Positions 8,840 to 17,858 of a stretch of 57,518 nucleotides of DNA are shown here, piece by piece. How positions within the stretch are numbered: the stretch's first letter is position 1; each line of letters opens with the position of its first letter. The notes below the pieces were generated by a model that did no database searches, was not told the origin of the DNA, and saw nothing but the letters and a program-made list of their open reading frames with translations. Location: the NCBI GenBank assembly GCA_013044035.1, contig JABEVE010000099.1, positions 1 through 57,518 of the forward strand, read 5' to 3'. This DNA comes from Burkholderiales bacterium. Its GTDB lineage: Bacteria > Pseudomonadota > Gammaproteobacteria > Burkholderiales > Burkholderiaceae_C. A program made the translations under genes and the position numbers.

Positions 8840-9313
8840 ATGAATCAATCTCGTCGTCAGGTCATGCAGCTTGGTGCTGGTGCGACCGTTGTGGGTCTGG
8901 TCGCTTCGGCCGGTCTTCTGCCCGTCACCGCCCAGGCGGCTGATGCTCCGGGCTGGGACTCCAAGTTGTTCGAAGCCAAGACTCTGGATGAAATCGCCAA
9001 GGCGCTCGGGGCAAGCGCCACCGAAAGCACGGAAGTGTCCATCGTCGGTCCGGACATTGCCGAAAACGGTGCTGTCGTGCCGGTCGGCATCAAGTCCACG
9101 GCTGCTGGCGTGAGCATGCTGGGCATCGTGGTGCAGAAAAACCCCACTGCGTTGGTCGCCACCTTCAGCACCAAGGATGGAGCCGAGCCGAACTTTGCCA
9201 CCCGCATCAAGATGGCGCAGACCTCCCACGTCTATGCCGTGGCGAAGGCTGGTGACAAGTTGCTGTTCAGCAAGAAAGAAATCAAGGTCACGCTCGGTGG
9301 TTGCGGCGGCTGA
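8840..9313 (+). CDS. soxY: SoxY, sulfur-carrier subunit of SoxYZ
   Basis: A 157-residue periplasmic carrier on which thiosulfate sulfur is bound covalently and oxidised. The decisive feature is the flexible C-terminal tail ending LGGCGG, whose Cys (residue 155) carries the substrate. The N-terminus has a Tat-like SRRQVMQLGAGATVVGL signal, as in known SoxY, which exports SoxZ as a folded passenger. A gaggag ribosome site at about 8825 precedes the ATG. It is followed by soxZ, its obligate partner. Confidence 0.95.
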   Translation: MNQSRRQVMQLGAGATVVGLVASAGLLPVTAQAADAPGWDSKLFEAKTLDEIAKALGASATESTEVSIVGPDIAENGAVVPVGIKSTAAGVSMLGIVVQKNPTALVATFSTKDGAEPNFATRIKMAQTSHVYAVAKAGDKLLFSKKEIKVTLGGCGG

Positions 9314-9359
9314 TTCTTTTTTAACTACCTCGGTTATCTAGACTTTATTGGAGTTCAAT

Positions 9360-9671
9360 ATGCCAAATCCGATGCGCATGCGCGCCAACGTCGAAGGCGA
9401 CGCAGTGGTTGTTCGCGTCCTGATGTCTCACCCCGAAGATACCGGCCTGATGAAGGCTCCGGACGGGAAAATCATCCCTGCCCATTTCATTCAATCCGTC
9501 ATTTGCAAGAACAATGACAAGAACGTCCTGACTTGCGATTGGGGCACGGCCATTTCCAAGAATCCGTTCCTTGAATTCCGCTTCAAAGGTGGAAAATCGG
9601 GCGACAAAATTTCGGTGACGTGGCTGGACAACAAGGGTGAAACCCAAACTGACACCACCACGGTGTCCTGA
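9360..9671 (+). CDS. soxZ: SoxZ, sulfur-carrier complex partner
   Basis: A 103-residue immunoglobulin-like protein that dimerises with SoxY. Family stretches include MRMRANVEGD at the start, LMSHPEDTGL, AHFIQSVICKNNDK and WGTAISKNPFLEFRFKGGKSGDKISVTWLDN. It has no signal peptide, consistent with Tat co-export with SoxY. The start is ATG 9360, with ttggag (9348-9353) as the ribosome site; an in-frame TTG at 9348 is part of that site and is rejected. Confidence 0.95.
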   Translation: MPNPMRMRANVEGDAVVVRVLMSHPEDTGLMKAPDGKIIPAHFIQSVICKNNDKNVLTCDWGTAISKNPFLEFRFKGGKSGDKISVTWLDNKGETQTDTTTVS

Positions 9672-9724
9672 CGCATTGAGCCTTCTTTTTGTTTGACGCA
9701 GTACCCACTGTTCGCGAGGAGACT

Positions 9725-10561
9725 ATGAGACTACGACTAAAAAGGATTGCGGCGCTGGCTGGCTTGTCGCTCCCTGCCATGATGCTGATCGGAGCCTGCG
9801 CGACAACGGCGCTGGCAGAATCCGTGACCCAGGAGGGCAATGCCTATCTCAAGTTGATGAACGAGATGGGTGGTAACCCCGCCGACTTCAACATCGATGA
9901 CGGCAAGAAACTCTGGAGTGAAAAGCGGGGACCCAAAAACGCCTCCCTCGAACAGTGCAATCTGGGACTCGGCCCTGGCGTGGTGAAGGGCGCCTATGCC
10001 CAGCTTCCACGTTATTTTCCGGATACGGGCAAGGTGCAGGATCTGGAATCCCGCTTGGTCACTTGCATGGAAACCCTGCAGGGTTTTAGTGCCAAGGAGG
10101 CCGATAAAGATCCCTTCGCAAAGGAAGGCGGCAACGCGTCTCCGCTTGAAAATATCGCCATGTACGTGGCGCATGAATCCGACGGCATGAAGATCGCCAT
10201 TCCGCAACATGACGCCTTGGAAAAGCTGTCTTACGACAATGGCAAGAAGCTGTTTTTCTACCGCGCGGGGCCCTTCAGCTTCTCGTGCGCGGCCTGTCAC
10301 GCGGAAAGCGGCAAGCGCATCAAGATCTCGGCGCTGCCCAACCTGACGAACAAGGAAGCTGCCGTGTCCTACGCGACCTGGCCCGCCTACCCCAATTCCC
10401 AAGGCGTCGCCCGCACGCTTGAGTGGCGCATGTTGGCTTGCGAACGCCAACAGCGCTGGCCTGCACCCAAGTTCACATCCAGCGCAGTGATCGACCTGAT
10501 CACTTACATGGGGGTCAACTCCAATGGCGCCACGCTCCACACGCCTTCGTTCAAGCGCTAA
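9725..10561 (+). CDS. soxA: SoxA, cytochrome c subunit of SoxAX (single-haem type)
   Basis: A 278-residue periplasmic cytochrome that, with SoxX, couples thiosulfate to the SoxY cysteine. There is one haem motif, CAACH near residue 188; the degenerate N-terminal haem of dihaem SoxA is absent and replaced by two cysteines (EQCNLG, VTCMETL) that probably form a disulfide. Cys239 in RMLACERQQRW matches the cysteine-persulfide haem ligand. This resembles the Starkeya-type SoxAX with one haem per subunit. The signal region contains IGAC before ALA-ES, so either signal peptidase I cleavage or a lipoprotein cut is possible. The start at 9725 has gagga at 9716-9720; the longer frame from TTG 9689 lacks support. 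Confidence 0.93.
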   Translation: MRLRLKRIAALAGLSLPAMMLIGACATTALAESVTQEGNAYLKLMNEMGGNPADFNIDDGKKLWSEKRGPKNASLEQCNLGLGPGVVKGAYAQLPRYFPDTGKVQDLESRLVTCMETLQGFSAKEADKDPFAKEGGNASPLENIAMYVAHESDGMKIAIPQHDALEKLSYDNGKKLFFYRAGPFSFSCAACHAESGKRIKISALPNLTNKEAAVSYATWPAYPNSQGVARTLEWRMLACERQQRWPAPKFTSSAVIDLITYMGVNSNGATLHTPSFKR

Positions 10562-10575
10562 GAGAGGAGACATCC

Positions 10576-11232
10576 ATGAAGAAATCTGTGTTATTAGCCT
10601 TGACCGCAGTGGCAGGCGCTGTTGTGCTGAGCGGCTGTGCCGGTATGGACAAATCCGCTTCGGAAGGCGCCAACGGTGATCCTTTCGCGACGGCATCTTT
10701 CCAGAAAATCCTCAAAGACGATTTCGTCAGCAAGGGACAAGCCAGCGTCGATCGACTCAAGCAGACGAAGGCCCAGTACGAGTGCTCGAAGTACGACTAC
10801 CTCGGCCAACCGCTGCCGGCTGTGGTTCGCAAGGAGATCGAGACGACGGCGCAGTCCAAGGTCGTCTATCCGAAGGATGGTCAGTACTTGGGTGACTGGA
10901 AGGCTGGTCTGAAGATTGCCGAGGACGGCAAGGGCCTGCAGTGGAGCGACAAACCCGGTACTCCCAACGGCGGCAATTGCCTGGCTTGCCACAAGATGAT
11001 TGCGAACGATCCTTCTCAAGGCAATATCGGGCCAGAGCTATATCACTACGCCAAGTTGCGTGGCAACAGTGAAGCGATTTTGAAGTACACCTGGGCGCGT
11101 ATCTACAACTCTGAAGCATTCAATGCGTGCTCCTACATGCCACCGTTCGGGGAGCACAAAATTCTCACCGAACAACAGATGAAGGACGTGATGGCACTGC
11201 TGATGGACCCGAACTCTCCAGTCAATCAATAA
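10576..11232 (+). CDS. soxX: SoxX, monohaem cytochrome c subunit of SoxAX, with lipoprotein signal
   Basis: A 218-residue cytochrome partner of SoxA. The haem motif is CLACH near residue 135, with the conserved axial Met in CSYMPPFGEH near residue 188. The N-terminus reads as a lipoprotein signal: a short basic start, a hydrophobic core and the lipobox LSGC with Cys21, followed by AGMDKSASEG. Classical SoxX proteins are soluble, so anchoring would be unusual. The length exceeds the about 155 residues of Paracoccus-type SoxX and is nearer Starkeya-type. The start at 10576 follows gagagga at about 10562-10569. A hairpin terminator follows before soxB. Confidence 0.93.
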   Translation: MKKSVLLALTAVAGAVVLSGCAGMDKSASEGANGDPFATASFQKILKDDFVSKGQASVDRLKQTKAQYECSKYDYLGQPLPAVVRKEIETTAQSKVVYPKDGQYLGDWKAGLKIAEDGKGLQWSDKPGTPNGGNCLACHKMIANDPSQGNIGPELYHYAKLRGNSEAILKYTWARIYNSEAFNACSYMPPFGEHKILTEQQMKDVMALLMDPNSPVNQ

Positions 11233-11276
11233 CCCATCGTTTTGATGGTGGCTGGTCGCCAGCCGATTAGCCCAGG

Positions 11277-11309
11277 CCCGCCTCTTGTATGCCAATTGGC
11301 GGGTTTTTT
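11277..11309 (+). terminator. intrinsic terminator between soxX and soxB
   Basis: CCCGCC (11277-11282) pairs with GGCGGG (11298-11303) around a 15-nt loop and is followed directly by TTTTTT-C-TTTTTT. The soxB ribosome site begins only about 9 bp after the T-run, so it may act as a partial terminator or attenuator inside the operon. The loop contains the palindrome GCCAATTGGC. Confidence 0.75.
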
Positions 11310-11328
11310 CTTTTTTCAAGGACTGATG

Positions 11329-13065
11329 ATGAGCCTTTCCCGACGCGAATTCTTGAGTGTTTTGGCTGCTGCCGGTGTCAACGGATTCCCGATGATGCGT
11401 GACGCCAGCGCCGCCGAGGTGGACCAACTGTACAACCCATCCGTGACGGGAAATGTGCACTTCCTGCACATGACCGACAGCCATGCGCATTTGCAGCCCG
11501 TCTATTTCCGTGAGCCGAACGTGAACATCGGTATCGGCACGATGGATGGGCATCTGCCACACCTTGTCGGTGCGAATTATCTCAAGCGTGTCGGCTTCAA
11601 GCCCAATACCCGCGAGTCCTACGCTTTCACCTATCTTGATTTTGTCCGCGCGGGTCAGCAATACGGCAAGATGGGTGGTTATGCCCACATTGCCACGCTG
11701 GCCAAGCAATTGCGTGCGGCTCGCCCTGGTGCACTCTTTTTGGATGGCGGCGACACTTGGCAAGGTACTGGTCTGTCGTTGTGGACCAAAGGCCAGGACA
11801 TGGTCGACGCCCAGCTCCTGCTCGGTATTGATGTGATGACGGCGCACTGGGAGTTCACCTATGGCCAGGACCGCGTCAAGGAAATCATCAACAAAGACTT
11901 CAAGGGCAAGATCGACTTTCTGGCCCAGAACGTGAAGACCGCCGACTTCGGTGACCCGGTATTCCCCAACTATGCGATGAAGCAAATGAATGGCGTGCCG
12001 GTCGCCATCATTGGCCAGGCATTCCCCTACACACCGATTGCCAATCCGGGATATTTAATGCCCGATTGGACCTTCGGCATCGACACAGATCACATGCAAA
12101 AGGTGGTGCATGAGGTGAAGAAGAAGGGCGCTCAACTCGTCGTGGTCATCTCGCACAACGGTATGGATGTCGACCGCAAGATGGCCTCGCTGGTTGAGGG
12201 AATCGACTGCATTTTCGGCGGCCACACGCACGACGGTGAAGCCGTTCCCGTCGAAATTCGACGCCCTTCCGGTGGCATGACGCTGGTGACCAACGCCGGT
12301 TCCCATGGCAAATTCCTTGCCGTGATGGACTTCGACGTGCGTGGCGGCAAGATGTTGGGCTACAAATACAAGCTGCTACCGGTGTTTTCCGACCTGCTGC
12401 CTGCCGATCCCGCGATGGAAGCCTTGATCAAGAAGCACCGCGCGCCTTACGAGAGCAAGATGAGCGAGGTGCTGGCGCATACCGAAGGCGTGCTCTATCG
12501 GCGCGGCAATTTCAACGGCACCTGGGACCAGTTGGTGGTGGATGCGATGCTCGCCGTGCGCGGCGGCGATCTCGCCTTCTCGCCGGGATTCCGCTGGGGC
12601 GGCGACTTGTTGCCAGGCGCGCCAATCACCAGGGAGGACATGATGACCCAACTGGCCATCACCTACCCGTACTGCACGCTGGCCGACATGACCGGCGAAA
12701 CCGTCAAGGCCGTCATGGAAGATGTGTGCGACAACCTGTTCAATCCCGACCCCTACTACCAGCAAGGTGGTGACATGGTTCGTCTCGGTGCGCTGGAGTA
12801 CAGCTGTGCACCGAGCGAGAGAATCGGCAACCGCATTCAGGACATGCGCCTGGGTGGCAAGCCGCTCGACCCGAAAAAGACCTACAAGGTTGCTGGCTGG
12901 GCGCCGGTGCAACAAGTCTCCGCGATTCCCAGCAACCCGCCGATCTGGGACATCGTCGAGGAGTACCTCAAGCACAACAAGGTCATCAAACCGCTCAAGG
13001 TCAATGAACCCAAACTGATTGGCGTCGCGGGCAACCCGGGCTTGGCGCAGTACGGTCAGTTCTGA
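11329..13065 (+). CDS. soxB: SoxB, thiosulfohydrolase (dimanganese)
   Basis: A 578-residue member of the metallophosphoesterase/5'-nucleotidase superfamily that hydrolyses sulfate from S-sulfonated SoxY. A Tat signal (SRREFLSVLAAAGVNG) opens it. Metal-ligand motifs are visible: HMTDSHAHLQP, LDGGDTWQGTGLS, and later VISHNGMDVDRK and FGGHTHDG, followed by the nucleotidase C-terminal domain. Two adjacent ATGs (11326 and 11329) could start it; 11329 gives better spacing to aagga. It is last in the sox operon, after a terminator hairpin, and is followed by a 276-bp gap. No soxV, soxW or soxEF genes are in the window. Confidence 0.95.
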   Translation: MSLSRREFLSVLAAAGVNGFPMMRDASAAEVDQLYNPSVTGNVHFLHMTDSHAHLQPVYFREPNVNIGIGTMDGHLPHLVGANYLKRVGFKPNTRESYAFTYLDFVRAGQQYGKMGGYAHIATLAKQLRAARPGALFLDGGDTWQGTGLSLWTKGQDMVDAQLLLGIDVMTAHWEFTYGQDRVKEIINKDFKGKIDFLAQNVKTADFGDPVFPNYAMKQMNGVPVAIIGQAFPYTPIANPGYLMPDWTFGIDTDHMQKVVHEVKKKGAQLVVVISHNGMDVDRKMASLVEGIDCIFGGHTHDGEAVPVEIRRPSGGMTLVTNAGSHGKFLAVMDFDVRGGKMLGYKYKLLPVFSDLLPADPAMEALIKKHRAPYESKMSEVLAHTEGVLYRRGNFNGTWDQLVVDAMLAVRGGDLAFSPGFRWGGDLLPGAPITREDMMTQLAITYPYCTLADMTGETVKAVMEDVCDNLFNPDPYYQQGGDMVRLGALEYSCAPSERIGNRIQDMRLGGKPLDPKKTYKVAGWAPVQQVSAIPSNPPIWDIVEEYLKHNKVIKPLKVNEPKLIGVAGNPGLAQYGQF

Positions 13066-13341
13066 CCATGTCGCTGTTCATGCCAGGGTAAGTCGCTTGT
13101 GACCGGCGTGCTTGGAGCAATTCCAGCCCGCCTTGCTTCTCGGCCATGGCCCATGCGGCTTGGAGACATACCGGAGACCATTCAGACGCGACTCATATCA
13201 GGCCGCCTGCCATGCCGACGCGGTTCGCGCGAACCAAGGGCTATCCATGTAGGCAAGCCAATCCATGTGCGCCCATCACCACTGTTCGCGAACGCACCGG
13301 GTCCGCCGACAAGGTTGGTCTTTGGGCGCACGACAGCCGCG
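13066..13341. other. intergenic region between convergent soxB and GMC oxidoreductase
   Basis: 276 bp with no convincing gene, RNA or T-tailed hairpin. It holds a 14-bp palindrome, GGTTCGCGCGAACC, at 13222-13235, which one would expect a few times by chance in a window this long. Confidence 0.6.
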
Positions 13342-15033
13342 TCAGGTCCCGGATGACGCGGCGCGGATCCACCGTGCAGCCTTTTCCGCAATCATCAGCG
13401 TCGGGCTGTTGATGTTGCCGCTCGGAATGACGGGCATCACGCCTGCATCCACCACGCGCAGGCCTTCAATGGTGCTCCCGCGTCCGTCGCGCAGACGCAG
13501 TCGGGCATCGACCACGGCTTGCGGATCGTCCAAGCGGCCCATCGCGGTGGTGCCGGCGGGGTGGAAGATGGTGGTGGCGATGTCCCCGGCCAGGCGCGCC
13601 AGTTCTGCGTCCGTCCGGAACTGAACCCCGGGCTTGAATTCCTCAGGCTGGTACTGCGCCAGCGCAGGCTGGGCGACGATGCGGCGGGTGAGGCGCAGGC
13701 TGTCGGCGGCCACTTGCCGGTCGGCCTCGGTGCTCAGGTAATTGGGCGCGATGGCTGGGGCGTCTTCGAAGCGCGGACTGGTGATGCGCACCGTGCCGCG
13801 GCTGCCGGGGTTGAGGTTGCACACGCTGGCGGTGAAGGCGTCGAAGCCGTGGAGCGGTTCACCGAAGGCATCCAGGCTCAGCGGCTGGACGTGATACTGG
13901 ATGTTGGGGTGCGTGTACTGCGCGCTGCTGCGGGTGAACACGCCGAGTTGGCTGGGCGCCATGCTCATCGGCCCGCTGCGCTTGAGCGCGTATTCCAGCG
14001 CGATGGCGGCCTTGCCCCAGGCGCTGGCGGCGCGGGTGTTGAGGGTGCGCGTGCCCTGCACCTTGAACACGGCACGAATCTGCAGATGGTCCTGCAGATT
14101 GGCGCCCACACCGGGCAGATCGGCCACGGGCGCAATGCCATGCTGCCGCAGCAGGGCGGCCGGGCCGATGCCCGAGAGCTGCAGGATTTGCGGCGAGCCG
14201 ATCGCCCCGGCGCTGAGGATGACTTCGTGTTTGGCGTGCGCGGTCACCATCTCCTGGCCAGTCCACACCTCCACGCCGCTGCAACGCAGGCTGCCATCGG
14301 GCTGGGTGTCGATGCGCAGGCGCGAAACCTGCGCCGAGGTCCACAGCTCGAAGTTGGGCCGGCCGTAGCAGGTGGGACGCAGAAAGGCCTTGGCGGCGTT
14401 CCAGCGCCAGCCTGCTTTCTGGTTGACCTCGAAATAGCTCACGCCCTCGTTGGTGCCGCGGTTGAAGTCGTCGGTGGCGGCAATGCCGGCTTGTTGCGCA
14501 GCCTGGGCGAAGGCGTCGAGAACGTCCCAGCGCAGACGCTGCCGCTCCACGCGCCATTCGCCGCCGTGGCCGTGGAATGCGGCGAAGGCGGAGTCGGCCT
14601 TGGTCGGGTCGTCCCCGCGCCAGTGGTTTTCGTGGGCCATGAAGTCGGGCAGGCAGGCGTTCCAGTTCCAGGATTCGTCGCCGAGTTGCTGCGCCCAGGC
14701 GTCGTAGTCGCGTGCCTGGCCGCGCATGTAGATCATGCCGTTGATGCTGCTGCAGCCGCCCAGCACCTTGCCGCGCGGGTAGCGCAGGGTGCGGCCGTTC
14801 AGGCCCGCGTCCGGCTCGGTCTGGTAGAGCCAGTCGGTGCGCGGGTTGCCGATGCAATAGAGATAGCCCACCGGAATGTGAATCCAGTGGTAGTCGTCCT
14901 TGCCGCCGGCCTCGACCAGCAGCACGCTTTTGCTCGGGTCGGCGCTCAGCCGGTTGGCGAGCAGGCTGCCCGCGGTGCCGGCGCCGATGACGATGAAATC
15001 GAAGGTTGTGTCGCGCATGGTGGTCAACATCAT
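13342..15033 (-). CDS. GMC-family FAD-dependent alcohol/choline dehydrogenase
   Basis: A 563-residue flavoprotein of the glucose-methanol-choline oxidoreductase family. The FAD Rossmann motif GAGTAGSLLANRLS is at the N-terminus, the GMC signature PRGKVLGGCSSINGMIYMRG near residue 95, the second signature GAIGSPQILQLSGIGP near residue 275, and the catalytic His region TTIFHPAGTTAMG and NINSPTLMIAEKAA near the C-terminus. Members oxidise primary alcohols or choline; the substrate here is unknown. It stands beside mmsA on the same strand, 140 bp downstream, so the two may belong to one catabolic route. The start may be ATG 15033 or ATG 15018 (MRDTTFDF); neither has a clear ribosome site. Confidence 0.88.
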   Translation of the reverse strand: MMLTTMRDTTFDFIVIGAGTAGSLLANRLSADPSKSVLLVEAGGKDDYHWIHIPVGYLYCIGNPRTDWLYQTEPDAGLNGRTLRYPRGKVLGGCSSINGMIYMRGQARDYDAWAQQLGDESWNWNACLPDFMAHENHWRGDDPTKADSAFAAFHGHGGEWRVERQRLRWDVLDAFAQAAQQAGIAATDDFNRGTNEGVSYFEVNQKAGWRWNAAKAFLRPTCYGRPNFELWTSAQVSRLRIDTQPDGSLRCSGVEVWTGQEMVTAHAKHEVILSAGAIGSPQILQLSGIGPAALLRQHGIAPVADLPGVGANLQDHLQIRAVFKVQGTRTLNTRAASAWGKAAIALEYALKRSGPMSMAPSQLGVFTRSSAQYTHPNIQYHVQPLSLDAFGEPLHGFDAFTASVCNLNPGSRGTVRITSPRFEDAPAIAPNYLSTEADRQVAADSLRLTRRIVAQPALAQYQPEEFKPGVQFRTDAELARLAGDIATTIFHPAGTTAMGRLDDPQAVVDARLRLRDGRGSTIEGLRVVDAGVMPVIPSGNINSPTLMIAEKAARWIRAASSGT

Positions 15034-15173
15034 CGCATGCCATCAAGGCCCGTCGCGCAAAGCCTTGGCAGCCTTTGGTACGAGCCTCATCCCCACCATC
15101 CTCCTCCCTGCCCCCACGGCGTGGGAGGGTCGGGCTGGGGACAACGAGGCAGGCTGGCGTTGCGGTGGTTGTC

Positions 15174-16694
15174 TTACTTCGCGGTCGGCATGACGAACTC
15201 GGCACCCTTCGGTGTGCTTTCCGGCCAGCGCTGCATGACGCTTTTTTGCTTGGTGTAGAAGCGCACGCCTTCTTCGCCGTAGGCGTGCATGTCGCCGAAC
15301 AGGCTGGCCTTCCAGCCGCCGAAACCATGCCAAGCCATGGGCACCGGAATGGGCACGTTGATGCCCACCATGCCCACCTGGACTCGGCGAGCGAATTCGC
15401 GCGCCACGTGGCCGTCGCGGGTGAAGCAGGCCACGCCGTTGCCGAAGGCGTGGGCGTTGACCAGGTCGAGCGCGGCAGTGAAGTCGGGCACTCGCACGCA
15501 GCTCAGCACCGGGCCGAAAATTTCGTCCTGGTAGATGCGCATGCCGGGGGTGACGTGGTCGAACAGCGTGCCGCCCAGCCAGAACCCGCCGTCATGCCCG
15601 GGGACGGCTTGTGAGCGGCCATCAACCAGCAGCTTCGCGCCCTGCTCCACGCCCGCGGCGATCATGCTGCTGATACGCTCGCGCGCCGCGGCAGTGACGA
15701 TAGGGCCCATCTCGGCGTCCAGCTCCATGCCGTTCTTCGTCTTGAGCTGCTGCGTGCGCTCGATCAGCCGGGGCATGATCTTGTCGGCCACGTCTCCCAC
15801 CAGCACAGCCACCGAAATGGCCATGCAGCGCTCGCCGGCCGATCCAAAGGCGCTGCCGATGAGCGCATCGATCACCTGGTCGAGATCGGCGTCGGGCATC
15901 ACCACCATGTGGTTCTTCGCCCCACCGAGTGCCTGCACCCGCTTGCCCAGGCGTGCCGCCTCCTGCGCAATGTGGTGCGCCACGGGCGTGGAGCCGACAA
16001 AGCTGATCGCGCGCACGTCCGGGTGCTCCAGCAGCGCATCCACTGCCACCTTGTCACCCTGCACGACGTTGAACACCCCATCGGGCAGGCCGGCCTGCTT
16101 GAACAACTCGGCCATGAGCAGGCTGGGGGAGGGGTCGAGGGGGCTGGGTTTGAGCACGAAGGTATTGCCCGCAGCGATCGCCACCGGGAACATCCAGCAC
16201 GGCACCATGCAGGGGAAATTAAAGGGTGTGACCCCGGCCACAACGCCCAGCGGCTGGCGCAGCGTCCAGTTGTCGATGCCGGTGGAGACTTGCTCGGTGT
16301 AATCGCCCTTGAGCAGTTGCGGAATGCCGCAGGCGAACTCGATGATTTCAATGCCGCGCGTGACCTCGCCCTGGGCGTCGGTGAACACCTTGCCATGTTC
16401 GGCGGTGATCATCGCGGCGAGGGTGTCGCGTTGCTGGTTCATCAGCTCCAGAAACTTGAACAGCACCCGCGCGCGGCGCAGTGGCGGCGTATCGGCCCAC
16501 TTCGGGAACGCCGCTTGGGCAGCGGCTACAGCGACGCCGACATCGCTGGCATTGGCTAGGGCGACCTGGCGCGCAACCCGGCCGGTGGCGGGGTTGTAGA
16601 TCGGCTGGCTGCGCCCGCTGGCGCCCGGTGTGGCATGGCCCTGGATGAAATGGCCGACCGTGGCCGTGGCGGTAAAGGCTTCTGGGGCACCCAT
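15174..16694 (-). CDS. mmsA: methylmalonate-semialdehyde dehydrogenase (CoA-acylating)
   Basis: A 506-residue aldehyde dehydrogenase converting methylmalonate or malonate semialdehyde with CoA and NAD+ to propionyl- or acetyl-CoA, in valine and beta-alanine or inositol breakdown. MmsA-specific text is seen: [28 protein letters not shown] (in the middle), [14 protein letters not shown], and the catalytic Cys in GSAGERCMA. The start has aggag six bases upstream. A LysR gene lies divergently across a 128-bp gap containing a dyad operator, so control by that regulator is likely. Its propionyl-CoA product links it functionally to acuI and prpE earlier in the window. Confidence 0.93.
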   Translation of the reverse strand: MGAPEAFTATATVGHFIQGHATPGASGRSQPIYNPATGRVARQVALANASDVGVAVAAAQAAFPKWADTPPLRRARVLFKFLELMNQQRDTLAAMITAEHGKVFTDAQGEVTRGIEIIEFACGIPQLLKGDYTEQVSTGIDNWTLRQPLGVVAGVTPFNFPCMVPCWMFPVAIAAGNTFVLKPSPLDPSPSLLMAELFKQAGLPDGVFNVVQGDKVAVDALLEHPDVRAISFVGSTPVAHHIAQEAARLGKRVQALGGAKNHMVVMPDADLDQVIDALIGSAFGSAGERCMAISVAVLVGDVADKIMPRLIERTQQLKTKNGMELDAEMGPIVTAAARERISSMIAAGVEQGAKLLVDGRSQAVPGHDGGFWLGGTLFDHVTPGMRIYQDEIFGPVLSCVRVPDFTAALDLVNAHAFGNGVACFTRDGHVAREFARRVQVGMVGINVPIPVPMAWHGFGGWKASLFGDMHAYGEEGVRFYTKQKSVMQRWPESTPKGAEFVMPTAK

Positions 16695-16774
16695 GCGAAT
16701 CTCCTGGAGTGAATTTGCAACCGAAGCATCGTAGGCTTTGACTCCGAGCCTGAATAGCCATGCGTAGTGACAAC

Positions 16775-16796
16775 ATTGTTCAAATGTGTGAACAAT
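16775..16796. promoter_or_regulatory. 22-bp dyad operator between mmsA and its LysR regulator
   Basis: A perfect 8-bp inverted repeat, ATTGTTCA-N6-TGAACAAT, lies in the divergent gap, 27 bp before the regulator's start and 80 bp before mmsA. It is AT-rich in a GC-rich genome and is a probable binding site for the LysR protein. The T-N11-A form typical of LysR sites is also present within it. Confidence 0.75.
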
Positions 16797-16822
16797 AGAT
16801 AGATGACTGCATCCATGGGCCG

Positions 16823-17812
16823 ATGACTTTCCCCCTTCCTCCCCGCGACGACCTGTTGTGGCAGCAGGTGCATTGGCTTGGCGTCATTGCCAGCGCCGGC
16901 AGCCTGACGGCGGCGGCGCAGCGCCTGGGCGTGTCCAAGGCCGCCGTGAGCCAGCATCTCGCTCTGCTGGAGCGCCGAGTGGGGGTGCCGTTGGTGAGGC
17001 GCACCACCCGCGCCCTGCGCCTGACCGAAGCCGGCCAGGGTTTGGTGGACGACACCGTGCCGGCCTTCGCGCAGATCGCCCAGAGTGTGGCTGCGGCTCA
17101 CGAACTGGCCCAGGCGCCGCGCGGGTTGGTTCGCGTGACTGCCCCGGTGGCGCTGGGGCGGCAGCATATCGCCCCGCATCTGCTGGATTTCCTGCGGCGC
17201 TATCCCGACATTCGCGTCGAGCTGGAACTGTCGGACCGGCTGGTCAACCTGCCGCAAGAGGGATTCGATCTGGCGATTCGCCACGTCGCCGCGCCACCCG
17301 ACAGCACCGTGGCTTGGAAGCTGTGCACCACACGCTCGCTGCTGGTGGCGGCGAACGGCTATTTGCGCAGACACGGCGTGCCGCGCCATCCGGACGATCT
17401 GGCCGGGCATGATTGCCTGACCTATTTGCGCCCGGGAGCGGCGGTGTGGATGTTCGAGCGCACGAATGAAGCCGGTGGCACATCACAAACCGAGGGGCAG
17501 CCCGAACAGCCGCCCGAGCGTGTGCGCGTCACAGTGCGTGGGTCGCTGCGCGCCAACACCACCGAGGTTCTGCGCGAGGCCCTGCTGGCCGGCCTGGGCA
17601 TTGCCCTGGTTCCCGACTTCAGCGTGGCCAAGCCGCGCAACATGCAGCGACTCCACCAGGTCCTGCCCGACTGGAAGCCGGTGGGTTTTTTCGGCGACAG
17701 CATCTACGCCATCCGCCCCTGGAGCCCAAGCGCGCCCCGCGCTGTGCAGCTGGTGGTGGAGCATCTGCGCACGGCGCTGACTGACGGCTTCGCGCAGCTG
17801 GGGTTTGATTGA
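16823..17812 (+). CDS. LysR-family transcriptional regulator
   Basis: A 329-residue regulator. The N-terminal winged helix-turn-helix reads [46 protein letters not shown] (residues about 26-75); a periplasmic-binding-like effector domain follows ([36 protein letters not shown]). This is the DsdC/CrgA-like subgroup with the LV-R-T-R-x-L-x-LTEAG pattern. It diverges from mmsA with a dyad operator in between, which by LysR convention makes mmsA and itself the likely targets. The effector is unknown. An insert of about 20 polar residues ([18 protein letters not shown]) interrupts the effector domain near residue 215. Confidence 0.9.
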   Translation: MTFPLPPRDDLLWQQVHWLGVIASAGSLTAAAQRLGVSKAAVSQHLALLERRVGVPLVRRTTRALRLTEAGQGLVDDTVPAFAQIAQSVAAAHELAQAPRGLVRVTAPVALGRQHIAPHLLDFLRRYPDIRVELELSDRLVNLPQEGFDLAIRHVAAPPDSTVAWKLCTTRSLLVAANGYLRRHGVPRHPDDLAGHDCLTYLRPGAAVWMFERTNEAGGTSQTEGQPEQPPERVRVTVRGSLRANTTEVLREALLAGLGIALVPDFSVAKPRNMQRLHQVLPDWKPVGFFGDSIYAIRPWSPSAPRAVQLVVEHLRTALTDGFAQLGFD

Positions 17813-17858
17813 CGCGATGTCATCCATCACAATGCAACAGCCAACAGGAGAGTCGTTC

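Noticed and set aside
13222-13235. 14-bp palindrome after soxB as an operator or terminator
   Set aside because: Palindromes of this length are expected a few times by chance in 57 kb, and no T-run or promoter accompanies it.
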